From: Acidimicrobiales bacterium
GTDB lineage: Bacteria > Actinomycetota > Acidimicrobiia > Acidimicrobiales > Acidimicrobilacustridaceae
DNA length: 5,113 bases
Direction of reading: 5' to 3'
Assembly (NCBI GenBank): GCA_023264135.1
Contig: JALQSZ010000133.1
Span: forward strand, 1-5,113
The first letter of the stretch is position 1. Each line of letters starts with the position of its first letter. Under the pieces are notes generated by a model. That model saw nothing but the letters and a program-made list of their open reading frames with translations. It was not told the origin of the DNA and did not search any database. Both the position numbers and the translations under genes were made by a program. Positions 1 through 3,595 of the stretch are shown here, piece by piece.

Positions 1-155
1 AGAATGGTGTCCCAGCCGGGAAAGGGGGTGTCGACCACGCGGCCGTCGCCGTAAATGAAGCGCGCCGTCTGGGGCTCGGTCCCCAGGCTGTACCCAAGTT
101 GTTCACAGGCCCGGGGGTTGCCCCCGTCGCCGGATCGTTGTAAAAGCATAGTCAT
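1..155 (-). CDS. Partial unknown protein, N-terminal 51 residues
   Basis: An open frame runs leftwards from an ATG at 155-153 (second ATG at 149-147) and leaves the window without a stop. I do not recognise the family. The visible sequence begins MTMLLQRSGDGG and later reads ARFIYGDGRVVDTPFPGWD; third codon positions are mostly G or C, as in the clear genes here, which supports real coding. A GGGA just upstream (about 8 bases before the second ATG, 3 before the first) slightly favours the 149 start. No signal peptide or membrane segment is seen in the visible part. It lies beyond a hairpin terminator (217-243), so it may be transcribed separately from the gene to its right. Function cannot be inferred. 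Confidence 0.55.
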   Translation of the reverse strand, partial: MTMLLQRSGDGGNPRACEQLGYSLGTEPQTARFIYGDGRVVDTPFPGWDTI

Positions 156-187
156 CGTCCCAATGAGATCGGTTGAGTTGGCGCTCT

Positions 188-198
188 AGATCCGATCT
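188..198. repeat. 11-bp palindrome upstream of the left-edge gene
   Basis: AGATCCGATCT is a perfect odd-length palindrome about 33 bp upstream of the ATG at 155, within the only space available for that gene's promoter. It could be a regulator site, but an 11-mer can arise by chance, and I see no second copy. Confidence 0.2.
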
Positions 199-216
199 GG
201 TTTCTACGCAGTACCC

Positions 217-243
217 AACCCCCGCTCCGCTCGAGCGGGGGTT
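217..243. terminator. Hairpin terminator between minus-strand genes
   Basis: AACCCCCGCT (217-226) pairs perfectly with AGCGGGGGTT (234-243) around a 7-base loop. The minus-strand gene to the right ends with TAA at 245-243, at the foot of the stem, which is the expected position for its terminator. On the minus strand no long U tract follows, so it is not a textbook case in that direction; on the plus strand it is followed by TACTGTTTT, a better tail. It may work in both directions. Confidence 0.65.
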
Positions 244-593
244 TACTGTTTTCGAGGCCTCCGCTTTTTCTCGCGGCTAAGCTCAAGGGGAAATTCAATC
301 GCCGTGGGCCGACCCTGCCCGGCCCGGCGCAAATCGAGCTGCCTACGGCGGCAGCCCATCGCGACCAGGTGCATGGACAGACTTTTGGTCGACAGGCCCG
401 GCCAGCCCCGGTCTGGGGCCAGTTGGTGGTAGGAATTGAACACATGATGCAACCGCACGCAGTCGCCGGCGGCATACTCCATCATTTCGACAAGAAAGGC
501 CCTTACAGCCTCGACTGACGAGACGGTAATTGGTGCCGTCATCGGTGGCGGGATCGGAGTCACATCAATGGCAGAGGCCCGGTCGAACGTCAT
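243..593 (-). CDS. Small winged-helix-like phage protein (hypothetical)
   Basis: The frame encodes about 116 residues from ATG 593, or 139 from a GTG at 662. I prefer 593: the extra upstream residues contain a hydrophobic stretch ill-suited to a soluble DNA-binding protein, and a GTGGA lies 5 bases upstream of 593. The N-terminal quarter is proline-rich linker. The core pattern (SVEAVRAFLVEMMEYA, then a hydrophobic/aromatic helix VRLHHVFNSYHQL, then LSTKSLSMHLVAMGC and a basic RRRQLDLRR strand) resembles the winged-helix domain at the C-terminus of phage/plasmid D5-type primase-helicases, where a helix, a Tyr-containing helix and an LS-x-F/L-x-x-L-x-x-x-G helix follow each other. The tail is very basic (KKRRPRK). 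No ATPase or primase motifs are present, so it would be a stand-alone DNA-binding module. The family link is my inference from the pattern. It ends at a hairpin terminator. Confidence 0.6.
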   Translation of the reverse strand: MTFDRASAIDVTPIPPPMTAPITVSSVEAVRAFLVEMMEYAAGDCVRLHHVFNSYHQLAPDRGWPGLSTKSLSMHLVAMGCRRRQLDLRRAGQGRPTAIEFPLELSREKKRRPRKQ

Positions 594-748
594 TTTGTCC
601 ACAGCCCTGCGGCGCGGCGCAAACGGGAGCAGAACGGCCGAAATGATCAGTTCTTTCAACACAGTGGCAATCCGTTTGGCACCGATGTGCCATCAATGGA
701 AAAGAGACCGCCACCGATGACAAAGACGGTCCAAGGCTAGGGAGGAAA

Positions 749-781
749 CGCCCGCAAGGGCGCCCAGCTGCCGAGGGCAGC
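749..781. repeat. Tandem hairpins, one with a GCAA tetraloop
   Basis: CGCCC-GCAA-GGGCG (749-762) is followed four bases later by GCTGCC-GAG-GGCAGC (767-781); both stems are perfect. Read on the plus strand the first loop is a GNRA tetraloop, which stabilises RNA. Read on the minus strand the pair is followed by TTTCC, too short for a clear terminator. It may be a terminator for the minus-strand gene at 974-1201 or part of a small RNA; neither is proven. Confidence 0.35.
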
Positions 782-847
782 GGGGAAGGGGCTATCTCGC
801 CGGCGGCCCCCTCGCCGTTGTCCTCGTGTACGCCACGCAACTTATGC

Positions 848-940
848 TCAGGCCTCGGGCCAATTGCGGTTGCCGTGCCGAGTTGCCCCGGGCGTCCCGC
901 CGTCGTCATCGGCCCTTGGTATGCTGGGGTCGGCCGTCAC
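848..940 (-). CDS. Possible 30-residue small protein
   Basis: A GTG at 940-938 begins a 30-codon frame ending in TGA at 850-848. A run of six G residues lies about four bases before the start, giving a strong Shine-Dalgarno match, and third positions are mostly G/C. The product (MTADPSIPRADD, then a Gly/Arg/Asn-rich tail ending NWPEA) is polar and probably unstructured; I recognise no family. It follows the Cro/YdaS-like gene in the same direction after a 33-bp gap, so it could be the second gene of that operon. Its shortness means chance cannot be excluded. Confidence 0.3.
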   Translation of the reverse strand: MTADPSIPRADDDGGTPGATRHGNRNWPEA

Positions 941-973
941 AAGACCCCCCGAAAACCGGGACGCACGAGAAAC

Positions 974-1201
974 CTAAGACGCCATCTGCAACCCTGTGAC
1001 CGCCCCATGGGGCGGTAGCGGACCATAGATGTCCGGCCTAAGCGCATGGCGGCTCACACCACTCAGCCGCTCGACCGTCAAAACATGCTTGGGCGGGACG
1101 CGCGTCCATTTCGAGACTGCCTGCCGGGTGCAGCCGCACTCGGGAGCCACCCGTTTAGGGCCTCCGGCCTTCTCAACTGCGATGCGCGTGACGTCGTTCA
1201 T
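974..1201 (-). CDS. Cro/YdaS-like helix-turn-helix regulator
   Basis: This 75-residue protein is a small helix-turn-helix DNA-binding protein of the kind often annotated YdaS-like or Cro-like in prophages. Visible hallmarks are the opening helix with AVEKAGGPKRVA (residues about 8-19), the recognition helix CTRQAVSKW (about 24-32), then VPPKHVLTVERLSGVSRHALRPDIYGP, the typical closing segment of this family, in which V-P-x-x-x-x-L-x-(I/V)-E precedes a G-V-S-R-x-x-L-R-P-D signature. The start at 1201 is supported by AAGGTGA seven or so bases upstream. It is transcribed away from a second helix-turn-helix gene at 1319, the usual geometry of a phage genetic switch, and an operator-like 13-mer lies between them (1235-1247). 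In such phages this protein would set the choice between lysogeny and lytic growth; which state it favours cannot be told here. An 18-bp palindrome overlaps its last codons. Confidence 0.8.
   Translation of the reverse strand: MNDVTRIAVEKAGGPKRVAPECGCTRQAVSKWTRVPPKHVLTVERLSGVSRHALRPDIYGPLPPHGAVTGLQMAS
999..1016. repeat. Perfect 18-bp palindrome in the 3' end of the regulator gene
   Basis: ACCGCCCCATGGGGCGGT reads identically on both strands. It lies after the conserved helix-turn-helix domain, inside the poorly conserved tail of the 974-1201 gene. In RNA it would form a GC-rich hairpin with a small loop; without a U tract it is not a clear terminator. It could be a protein-binding site or an mRNA-stabilising stem. 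Confidence 0.5.
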
Positions 1202-1318
1202 ATTTTCACCTTAACCGATCCGGGACGGCAGCGTCAACAATTTGTTGCCGATGATCCGCTGCCCGAAAAGCCAAAGTTGGCTTGCAGGCAACTGTCTGAG
1301 TGGTATTCCCACCGGGCA
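1202..1318. promoter_or_regulatory. Divergent switch control region
   Basis: This 117-bp gap separates the starts of two divergent helix-turn-helix genes, so both promoters should lie here. It contains the operator-like palindrome at 1235-1247, whose left half overlaps a minus-strand TTGACG (1237-1232), a plausible -35 box for the 974-1201 gene, though no good -10 follows at 17 bp. Further right is a 19-bp imperfect palindrome (1275-1293, AGTTG at one end and CAACT at the other, 14 of 19 positions symmetric), which covers a possible plus-strand -35 (TTGCAG, 1282-1287) paired with TATTCC (1304-1309) at 16 bp. That pair would start transcription only a few bases before the ATG at 1319. Confidence 0.6.
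1235..1247. promoter_or_regulatory. Operator-like site A
   Basis: CAACAATTTGTTG is a perfect 13-bp palindrome around a central T. Together with the following CCG it matches the site at 3198-3213 in 14 of 16 positions and shares the exact 10-mer TTTGTTGCCG. On the minus strand its end runs into TTGACG, the same arrangement as site B1, where GTTG runs into TTGACA. A regulator encoded by the phage switch is the natural candidate to bind it. Confidence 0.6.
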
Positions 1319-1326
1319 ATGAAAAT

Positions 1327-1794
1327 TCATCGTGAGTTCTCCTGCCGGAAACCCCGGCGTTTAGGCCGGGGAGGAGGCAGGCCACCGCCCCTCTCCACAG
1401 CCCGCTGCTGCTCCACATACTGGCGGATAATTGAGATCGGCGCCCCGCCACACGACGCGGCGAAATACGAAGGCGTCCACAACACACCCTTAAAGTACCG
1501 GCCCGTGATTTCGGGGCGGTGCATTCTCAGGAGCCGCGAAGAGACGCCTTTGAGGCTGTTGACCAGCTTCGAGATCGAGACCTGTGGCGGATACTCAACG
1601 AGAAGATGCACGTGATCGTCCTCGCCGTTGCACTCGACGAGCCGCGCTTTGAAGTCCTTGCAGACCTTGGCGAAGATCACCGAGAGGTCGCGGATAGCGA
1701 GTTCCGAAAGCACGTCTCGGCGGTATTTTGTGACAAAGACCAAATGCACGTGTAGTGCAAAAACGCAGTGTCTACCTGTCCTATATGCTTGCAT
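1327..1794 (-). CDS. tnpA: IS200/IS605 Y1 HUH transposase TnpA
   Basis: This 155-residue enzyme excises the element as single-stranded circular DNA and reinserts it 3' of a short target motif, using a tyrosine that becomes covalently joined to DNA. Visible residues are the HUH pair His61-Val-His63 in DDHVHLLVEYPP, which binds the metal ion, and the catalytic Tyr126 with Gln130 in IIRQYVEQQ. The segment GVLWTPSYFAASCGGAPISI (about 103-122) is typical of the family, and the length is normal. The start at 1794 is preceded by TGAGG five bases or so upstream and gives the usual N-terminus; a longer open frame upstream is antisense to tnpB. The proline/arginine-rich tail (about 134-155) is read through the left-end hairpin, and its TGA (1329-1327) falls in the TTCAT outside the proposed element end. 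tnpB starts 33 bp away on the other strand. Confidence 0.93.
   Translation of the reverse strand: MQAYRTGRHCVFALHVHLVFVTKYRRDVLSELAIRDLSVIFAKVCKDFKARLVECNGEDDHVHLLVEYPPQVSISKLVNSLKGVSSRLLRMHRPEITGRYFKGVLWTPSYFAASCGGAPISIIRQYVEQQRAVERGGGLPPPRPKRRGFRQENSR
1341..1381. repeat. Left-end hairpin of the insertion element
   Basis: CCCCGGC (1352-1358) pairs with GCCGGGG (1365-1371) around GTTTAG, and an outer stem CCTGCC (1341-1346) pairs with GGCAGG (1376-1381). TnpA recognises such hairpins in single-stranded DNA. The outer stem begins ten bases inside the proposed left end, a usual distance. Confidence 0.75.
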
Positions 1795-1798
1795 TTGA

Positions 1799-1824
1799 GC
1801 CTCAGACCAACTATGTGTTGAGGC
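1799..1824. promoter_or_regulatory. Mirror-image ribosome binding sites of tnpA and tnpB
   Basis: GCCTCA (1799-1804) and TGAGGC (1819-1824) form an inverted repeat with a 14-bp gap. Read in the direction of each gene, each arm is the same TGAGGC just before the start codon, so each is the likely Shine-Dalgarno of tnpA and tnpB respectively. With only 33 bp between the start codons, promoters must extend into the opposite gene. Confidence 0.5.
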
Positions 1825-2898
1825 ATGATGCTGAGTTTCAAATATCGCGTCAAGGAGGCAACGACGGGGAAGCACCTGACGCGCCACGCCATCGCGTGCA
1901 ATCAGGTGTGGAACTTCTGCGTCGCCACTCAGCGCGAGGCGGAACGTCGTTGGAAGGCTGGCAAAGCCGTGCGTTGGCCGAGCGCTTTCGATCTGATCAA
2001 GCTCTGCACCGGAAGCGCTGCTGACTTCGGCCTGCACTCCGACACCGTCCAGACCATTTGCCGCCAATTCGCAGCGTCCCGTGATCTGCACAAGCGCTGC
2101 CCGCGCTTTCGCGCCAGCTTCGGTCCAAGGCGCGCGCTCGGCTGGGTGCCGTTTATCCCGCGCGCCGTTCGCATCAAGGACGCGCACGTCACGTACCTCA
2201 AGCGGCAGTTCCACTTCTGGAAGTCCCGCGACATCGACGGAGAGTTCAAAGCTGGCAGCTTCGTTCAGGACGCTCGGGGCCGCTGGTATGTCTGCTTCCA
2301 ATGCGAGGTTGCCGACGAGCTTCCGACCGGCAACGGCAAGGTCGGCATTGATCTTGGCCTGAAAACGCTTGCCACTTGCAGTGACGGCCACAAGATCGAA
2401 GCGCTTCGGCACTATCGCCGTTACGAGGCGGACCTTGCCGTTGCGCAGCGCGCCAGGAACAAGCGCCGCGTTCGTGCAATCCACGCCAAGATCGCCAATG
2501 CCCGGCGTCACAACATTCACGAGCGGACGACCGAGATCGTTCGCAACAACCAGTTTATTGCGGTCGGCAACGCCAGCCCGTCCAAGCTTGCAAAGACGAA
2601 GATGGCCAAGTCCATCCTCGACGCGAGCTGGGCGATGCTGAAGACACAGCTTGCGTACAAAGCCAGAAGGCACAACGCTGTGTTCTTTGAAGTTGACGAG
2701 CGGTTCACTTCCCAAACGTGCTCGTGCTGCGGGAGTATTCCCGCTAGCAGTCCGAAAGGTATGGGCGCGCTTGGAATGAGGCACTGGACTTGCTCTTGCT
2801 GTGGGGCGTCGCATGATCGCGACGTGAACGCGGCACAGAACATTTTACGTGTCGGCCTGGAACGTCAGGCTCTCGCAGGAGAAATCTCCGGCCTTTAG
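1825..2898 (+). CDS. tnpB: RNA-guided nuclease TnpB (RuvC-II glutamate absent)
   Basis: TnpB proteins are transposon-encoded RuvC nucleases that use an RNA made from the element's right end (omega RNA) to cut DNA beside a target motif; they are ancestral to Cas12. The 357 residues (356 if the second ATG at 1828, better spaced from GAGG, is used) show an N-terminal domain starting SFKYRVKEA, RuvC-I with Asp176 in VGIDLGLKT, the arginine-rich bridge region about 205-240, the KMAKSILDASWAMLKTQLAYK helix, a four-cysteine zinc finger (Cys299, Cys302, Cys323, Cys326) and RuvC-III with Asp333 in HDRDVNAA. Where most relatives have Val-Glu-Asp for RuvC-II, this protein has Val247-Gly248-Asn249. Glu289 or Glu292 in FFEVDERFTSQ may replace the missing acid, as rearranged active sites are known in TnpB branches; otherwise the enzyme would be inactive. 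The stop TAG lies in the right-end hairpin. Confidence 0.92.
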   Translation: MMLSFKYRVKEATTGKHLTRHAIACNQVWNFCVATQREAERRWKAGKAVRWPSAFDLIKLCTGSAADFGLHSDTVQTICRQFAASRDLHKRCPRFRASFGPRRALGWVPFIPRAVRIKDAHVTYLKRQFHFWKSRDIDGEFKAGSFVQDARGRWYVCFQCEVADELPTGNGKVGIDLGLKTLATCSDGHKIEALRHYRRYEADLAVAQRARNKRRVRAIHAKIANARRHNIHERTTEIVRNNQFIAVGNASPSKLAKTKMAKSILDASWAMLKTQLAYKARRHNAVFFEVDERFTSQTCSCCGSIPASSPKGMGALGMRHWTCSCCGASHDRDVNAAQNILRVGLERQALAGEISGL

Positions 2899-2935
2899 GC
2901 CGGAGAAGACGTTAAGAAGCGATACGTCGCGCACG
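2780..2935 (+). ncRNA. Predicted omega RNA (right-end guide RNA) of TnpB
   Basis: In characterised relatives the guide RNA covers the 3' end of tnpB and the right end of the element, and its last bases, copied from the flank, form the guide. By analogy the scaffold here would end near 2915 with the right-end hairpin, and the guide would begin at 2916. The 5' limit given is a guess; the 3' limit assumes a guide of about 20 bases. Only the position and the hairpin are seen; expression is inferred. Confidence 0.4.
2885..2906. repeat. Right-end hairpin of the insertion element
   Basis: TCTCCGGCC (2885-2893) pairs perfectly with GGCCGGAGA (2898-2906) around the loop TTTA. The tnpB stop codon TAG (2896-2898) spans loop and stem. 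Nine bases later the element ends in GTTAA. The hairpin shares TTTAGGCCGG with the left end, is the expected TnpA substrate, and should also form the last stem of the guide RNA scaffold. Confidence 0.8.
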
Positions 2936-3180
2936 CGAACGCCTGGGGATCAGCCAATCTGAGCTGGCCCGGCGGATCGGCGTTTCGAAAACAGCCGTCA
3001 GCAAGTGGGAGGAAGGGGCGACAGCGCCGGTCTCGACGCCTACGATCTGACCAGCACCAACCCCGACCATCCCACCATCACGGTCAATTCTGCCAACCCG
3101 GGACGGGTTTTAGGGGTCGTGATCGAAATTCGCCGCCGGTTGCGTCCGTAAATCGGCCACATTTTTTTTGGCCGCAACGG

Positions 3181-3193
3181 CAACTTTTTGTTG
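3181..3193. promoter_or_regulatory. Operator-like site B1
   Basis: CAACTTTTTGTTG has the same CAAC/GTTG arms and five-base spacer as sites A and B2. Its right half overlaps the TTGACA at 3191-3196, so a bound regulator would block RNA polymerase. Confidence 0.55.
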
Positions 3194-3219
3194 ACAGCAA
3201 CTGTTTGTTGCCGCACTCT
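3191..3219 (+). promoter_or_regulatory. Likely early operon promoter
   Basis: TTGACA (3191-3196) is a perfect -35 hexamer. With a 17-bp spacer the -10 would be CACTCT (3214-3219), which is poor, so either the promoter is weak or needs an activator, or the true -10 is slightly displaced. Operator-like site B2 fills the spacer and B1 overlaps the -35, the usual layout of a repressed phage early promoter. Confidence 0.45.
3198..3210. promoter_or_regulatory. Operator-like site B2
   Basis: CAACTGTTTGTTG, centred 17 bp from B1. With the following CCG it matches site A at 14 of 16 positions. B1 and B2 together are bounded by CGGCAAC (3178-3184) and GTTGCCG (3207-3213), a 7-bp inverted repeat, so the pair also has overall symmetry. 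Confidence 0.6.
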
Positions 3220-3273
3220 CTGCCCATCGCATCCGGTTCTGCCCGCGCTTCTCAGCGCATCGGCAGCGGGGGC

Positions 3274-3321
3274 GGGGCAGGCGGTCCTTGTTGTCTTTCT
3301 CCCGACAAGACGGCCTGCCCC
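3274..3321 (+). other. Long leader hairpin before the early operon
   Basis: GGGGCAGGC (3274-3282) pairs with GCCTGCCCC (3313-3321), and inner segments around CTTGTTGTC and GACAAGAC extend the stem with small bulges, leaving a pyrimidine-rich loop. It should lie in the 5' untranslated RNA of the 3341 operon. No U tract follows, so it is not a simple terminator; it may protect the message, control translation, or be an antitermination or protein-binding element. Confidence 0.55.
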
Positions 3322-3340
3322 GAAAGCTTGAGAGGGCCGT

Positions 3341-3595
3341 ATGAACCCGTCAACTGACATTCTCGCGACTGCACGTAGCCGGCAACTGGCCCGGCTCAGC
3401 GGTTTTACCACCGCCGAAATCCTGGACACGTCCCCGGCCGGTCGCCGCGCGGTCGTTGACCGATTGGCCGGCATGGCAACTCGGGAGCGCGACGCCATTC
3501 TCGCCCGTAAATGGTGGGGCTGTGCCGGCCGCTTCAACGCCCTGCAACAGGTTTTAGCCGACGAACGCCGCGCGTTGGAGGCCGTCCATGCCTGA
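3341..3595 (+). CDS. Hypothetical phage protein, 84 residues, first gene of early operon
   Basis: I do not recognise the family. The 84-residue product is mostly helical in appearance and charged, with a pattern of repeated Arg/Ala heptads (TARSRQLARLSGF, then VVDRLAGMATRERDAILARKW, then LQQVLADERRALEAV) and a central WWGCAGRFNA. There is no signal peptide or membrane segment, so it is probably cytoplasmic. GAGAGGG ahead of the ATG supports the start. It follows the leader hairpin and the operator-controlled promoter, so it should be the first early product, and its end overlaps the next gene by 8 bp, implying coupled translation. Confidence 0.75.
   Translation: MNPSTDILATARSRQLARLSGFTTAEILDTSPAGRRAVVDRLAGMATRERDAILARKWWGCAGRFNALQQVLADERRALEAVHA

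Larger units (their letters stand above)
594..973. other. Gene-poor stretch with hairpins and one tiny ORF
   Basis: No convincing gene fills this stretch. It holds two tandem hairpins (749-781) and a 30-codon minus-strand ORF with a strong ribosome binding site (848-940). Longer open frames exist on both strands but show unconvincing composition. A minus-strand fragment at about 661-730 reads like protein (VFVIGGGLFSIDG) but has no usable start, so it may be a decayed gene remnant. Confidence 0.4.
1331..2915. mobile_element. Complete IS200/IS605-family element (tnpA and tnpB divergent)
   Basis: The element carries a Y1 HUH transposase gene and a tnpB gene in divergent order, and imperfect-palindrome hairpins near both ends that share the 10-mer TTTAGGCCGG, all standard for the IS605 group. 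The left end follows TTCAT (1326-1330), the presumed target motif; the right end is GTTAA (2911-2915). There is no target duplication or terminal inverted repeat, as expected for this single-strand transposition mechanism. The proposed ends are supported independently because removing exactly this segment restores the frame of the interrupted helix-turn-helix gene. Both genes are open and carry most key residues, so the insertion looks recent. Ends could be shifted by a few bases only if the frame restoration were a coincidence. Confidence 0.85.
1319..3050 (+). pseudogene. XRE/Cro-type helix-turn-helix regulator split by an insertion element
   Basis: The first four codons (1319-1330, Met-Lys-Ile-His) lie left of the insertion element and the rest (2916-3050) lies right of it. 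Removing 1331-2915 gives one continuous 48-codon frame. The right part reads EAIRRARERLGISQSELARR, then IGVSKTAVSKWEEG: a complete Cro/C1-type helix-turn-helix, with helix 2 at about residues 17-25 and the recognition helix at about 28-36. The frame then ends at TGA 3048-3050, short for the family. Another frame stays open from this point to TAA 3149-3151 with G/C-rich third positions, so a one-base change near 3012-3020 may have shortened the original. The start is weakly supported: no good Shine-Dalgarno precedes 1319. It was the divergent partner of the 974-1201 regulator and probably drove or controlled the rightward early operon. As it stands it cannot give a working product. Confidence 0.7.
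3152..3340 (+). promoter_or_regulatory. Control region of the rightward early operon
   Basis: No gene is seen in this 189-bp stretch. In order it holds a T8 run (3162-3169) flanked by CGGCC and GGCCG, two operator-like sites (3181-3210), a consensus -35 box, and a long leader hairpin (3274-3321) that ends 19 bases before the ATG at 3341. A GAGAGGG at 3329-3335 is the ribosome binding site of the first gene. Confidence 0.6.

Noticed and set aside
661..732. Protein-like minus-strand fragment reading VFVIGGGLFSIDG and ending in TGA
   Set aside because: An in-frame stop lies just upstream and there is no start codon; at 24 codons it may be a remnant or chance.
565..909. Minus-strand 114-codon frame starting at 909
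   Set aside because: Composition is mixed, the second half is Cys/His-rich in a frame overlapping the start of the 243-593 gene, and no domain is seen. The first 40 codons look more coding-like, so a small gene cannot be fully excluded.
1046..1615. Plus-strand 189-codon open frame across the left end of the element
   Set aside because: It runs antisense to the regulator gene and tnpA, and shows no recognisable domain; only its short part from ATG 1319 matters, as the stub of the split regulator.
1795..2814. Long minus-strand extension upstream of tnpA, fusing it to about 340 further residues
   Set aside because: The extension is antisense to tnpB, and family TnpA proteins start at about the Met at 1794, which has its own ribosome binding site.
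1331..2915. CRISPR array or Cas12 effector reading of the tnpB locus
   Set aside because: There are no repeats with regular spacers, and the protein is of TnpB size beside a Y1 transposase with transposon ends.
3009..3020. Programmed -1 frameshift site in the split regulator
   Set aside because: The codons GAA GGG GCG do not make a slippery heptamer, so an indel is the simpler explanation.
3156..3174. CGGCC/GGCCG pair around the T8 run as a terminator
   Set aside because: The T run is in the loop rather than after the stem, and the stem is only five base pairs.
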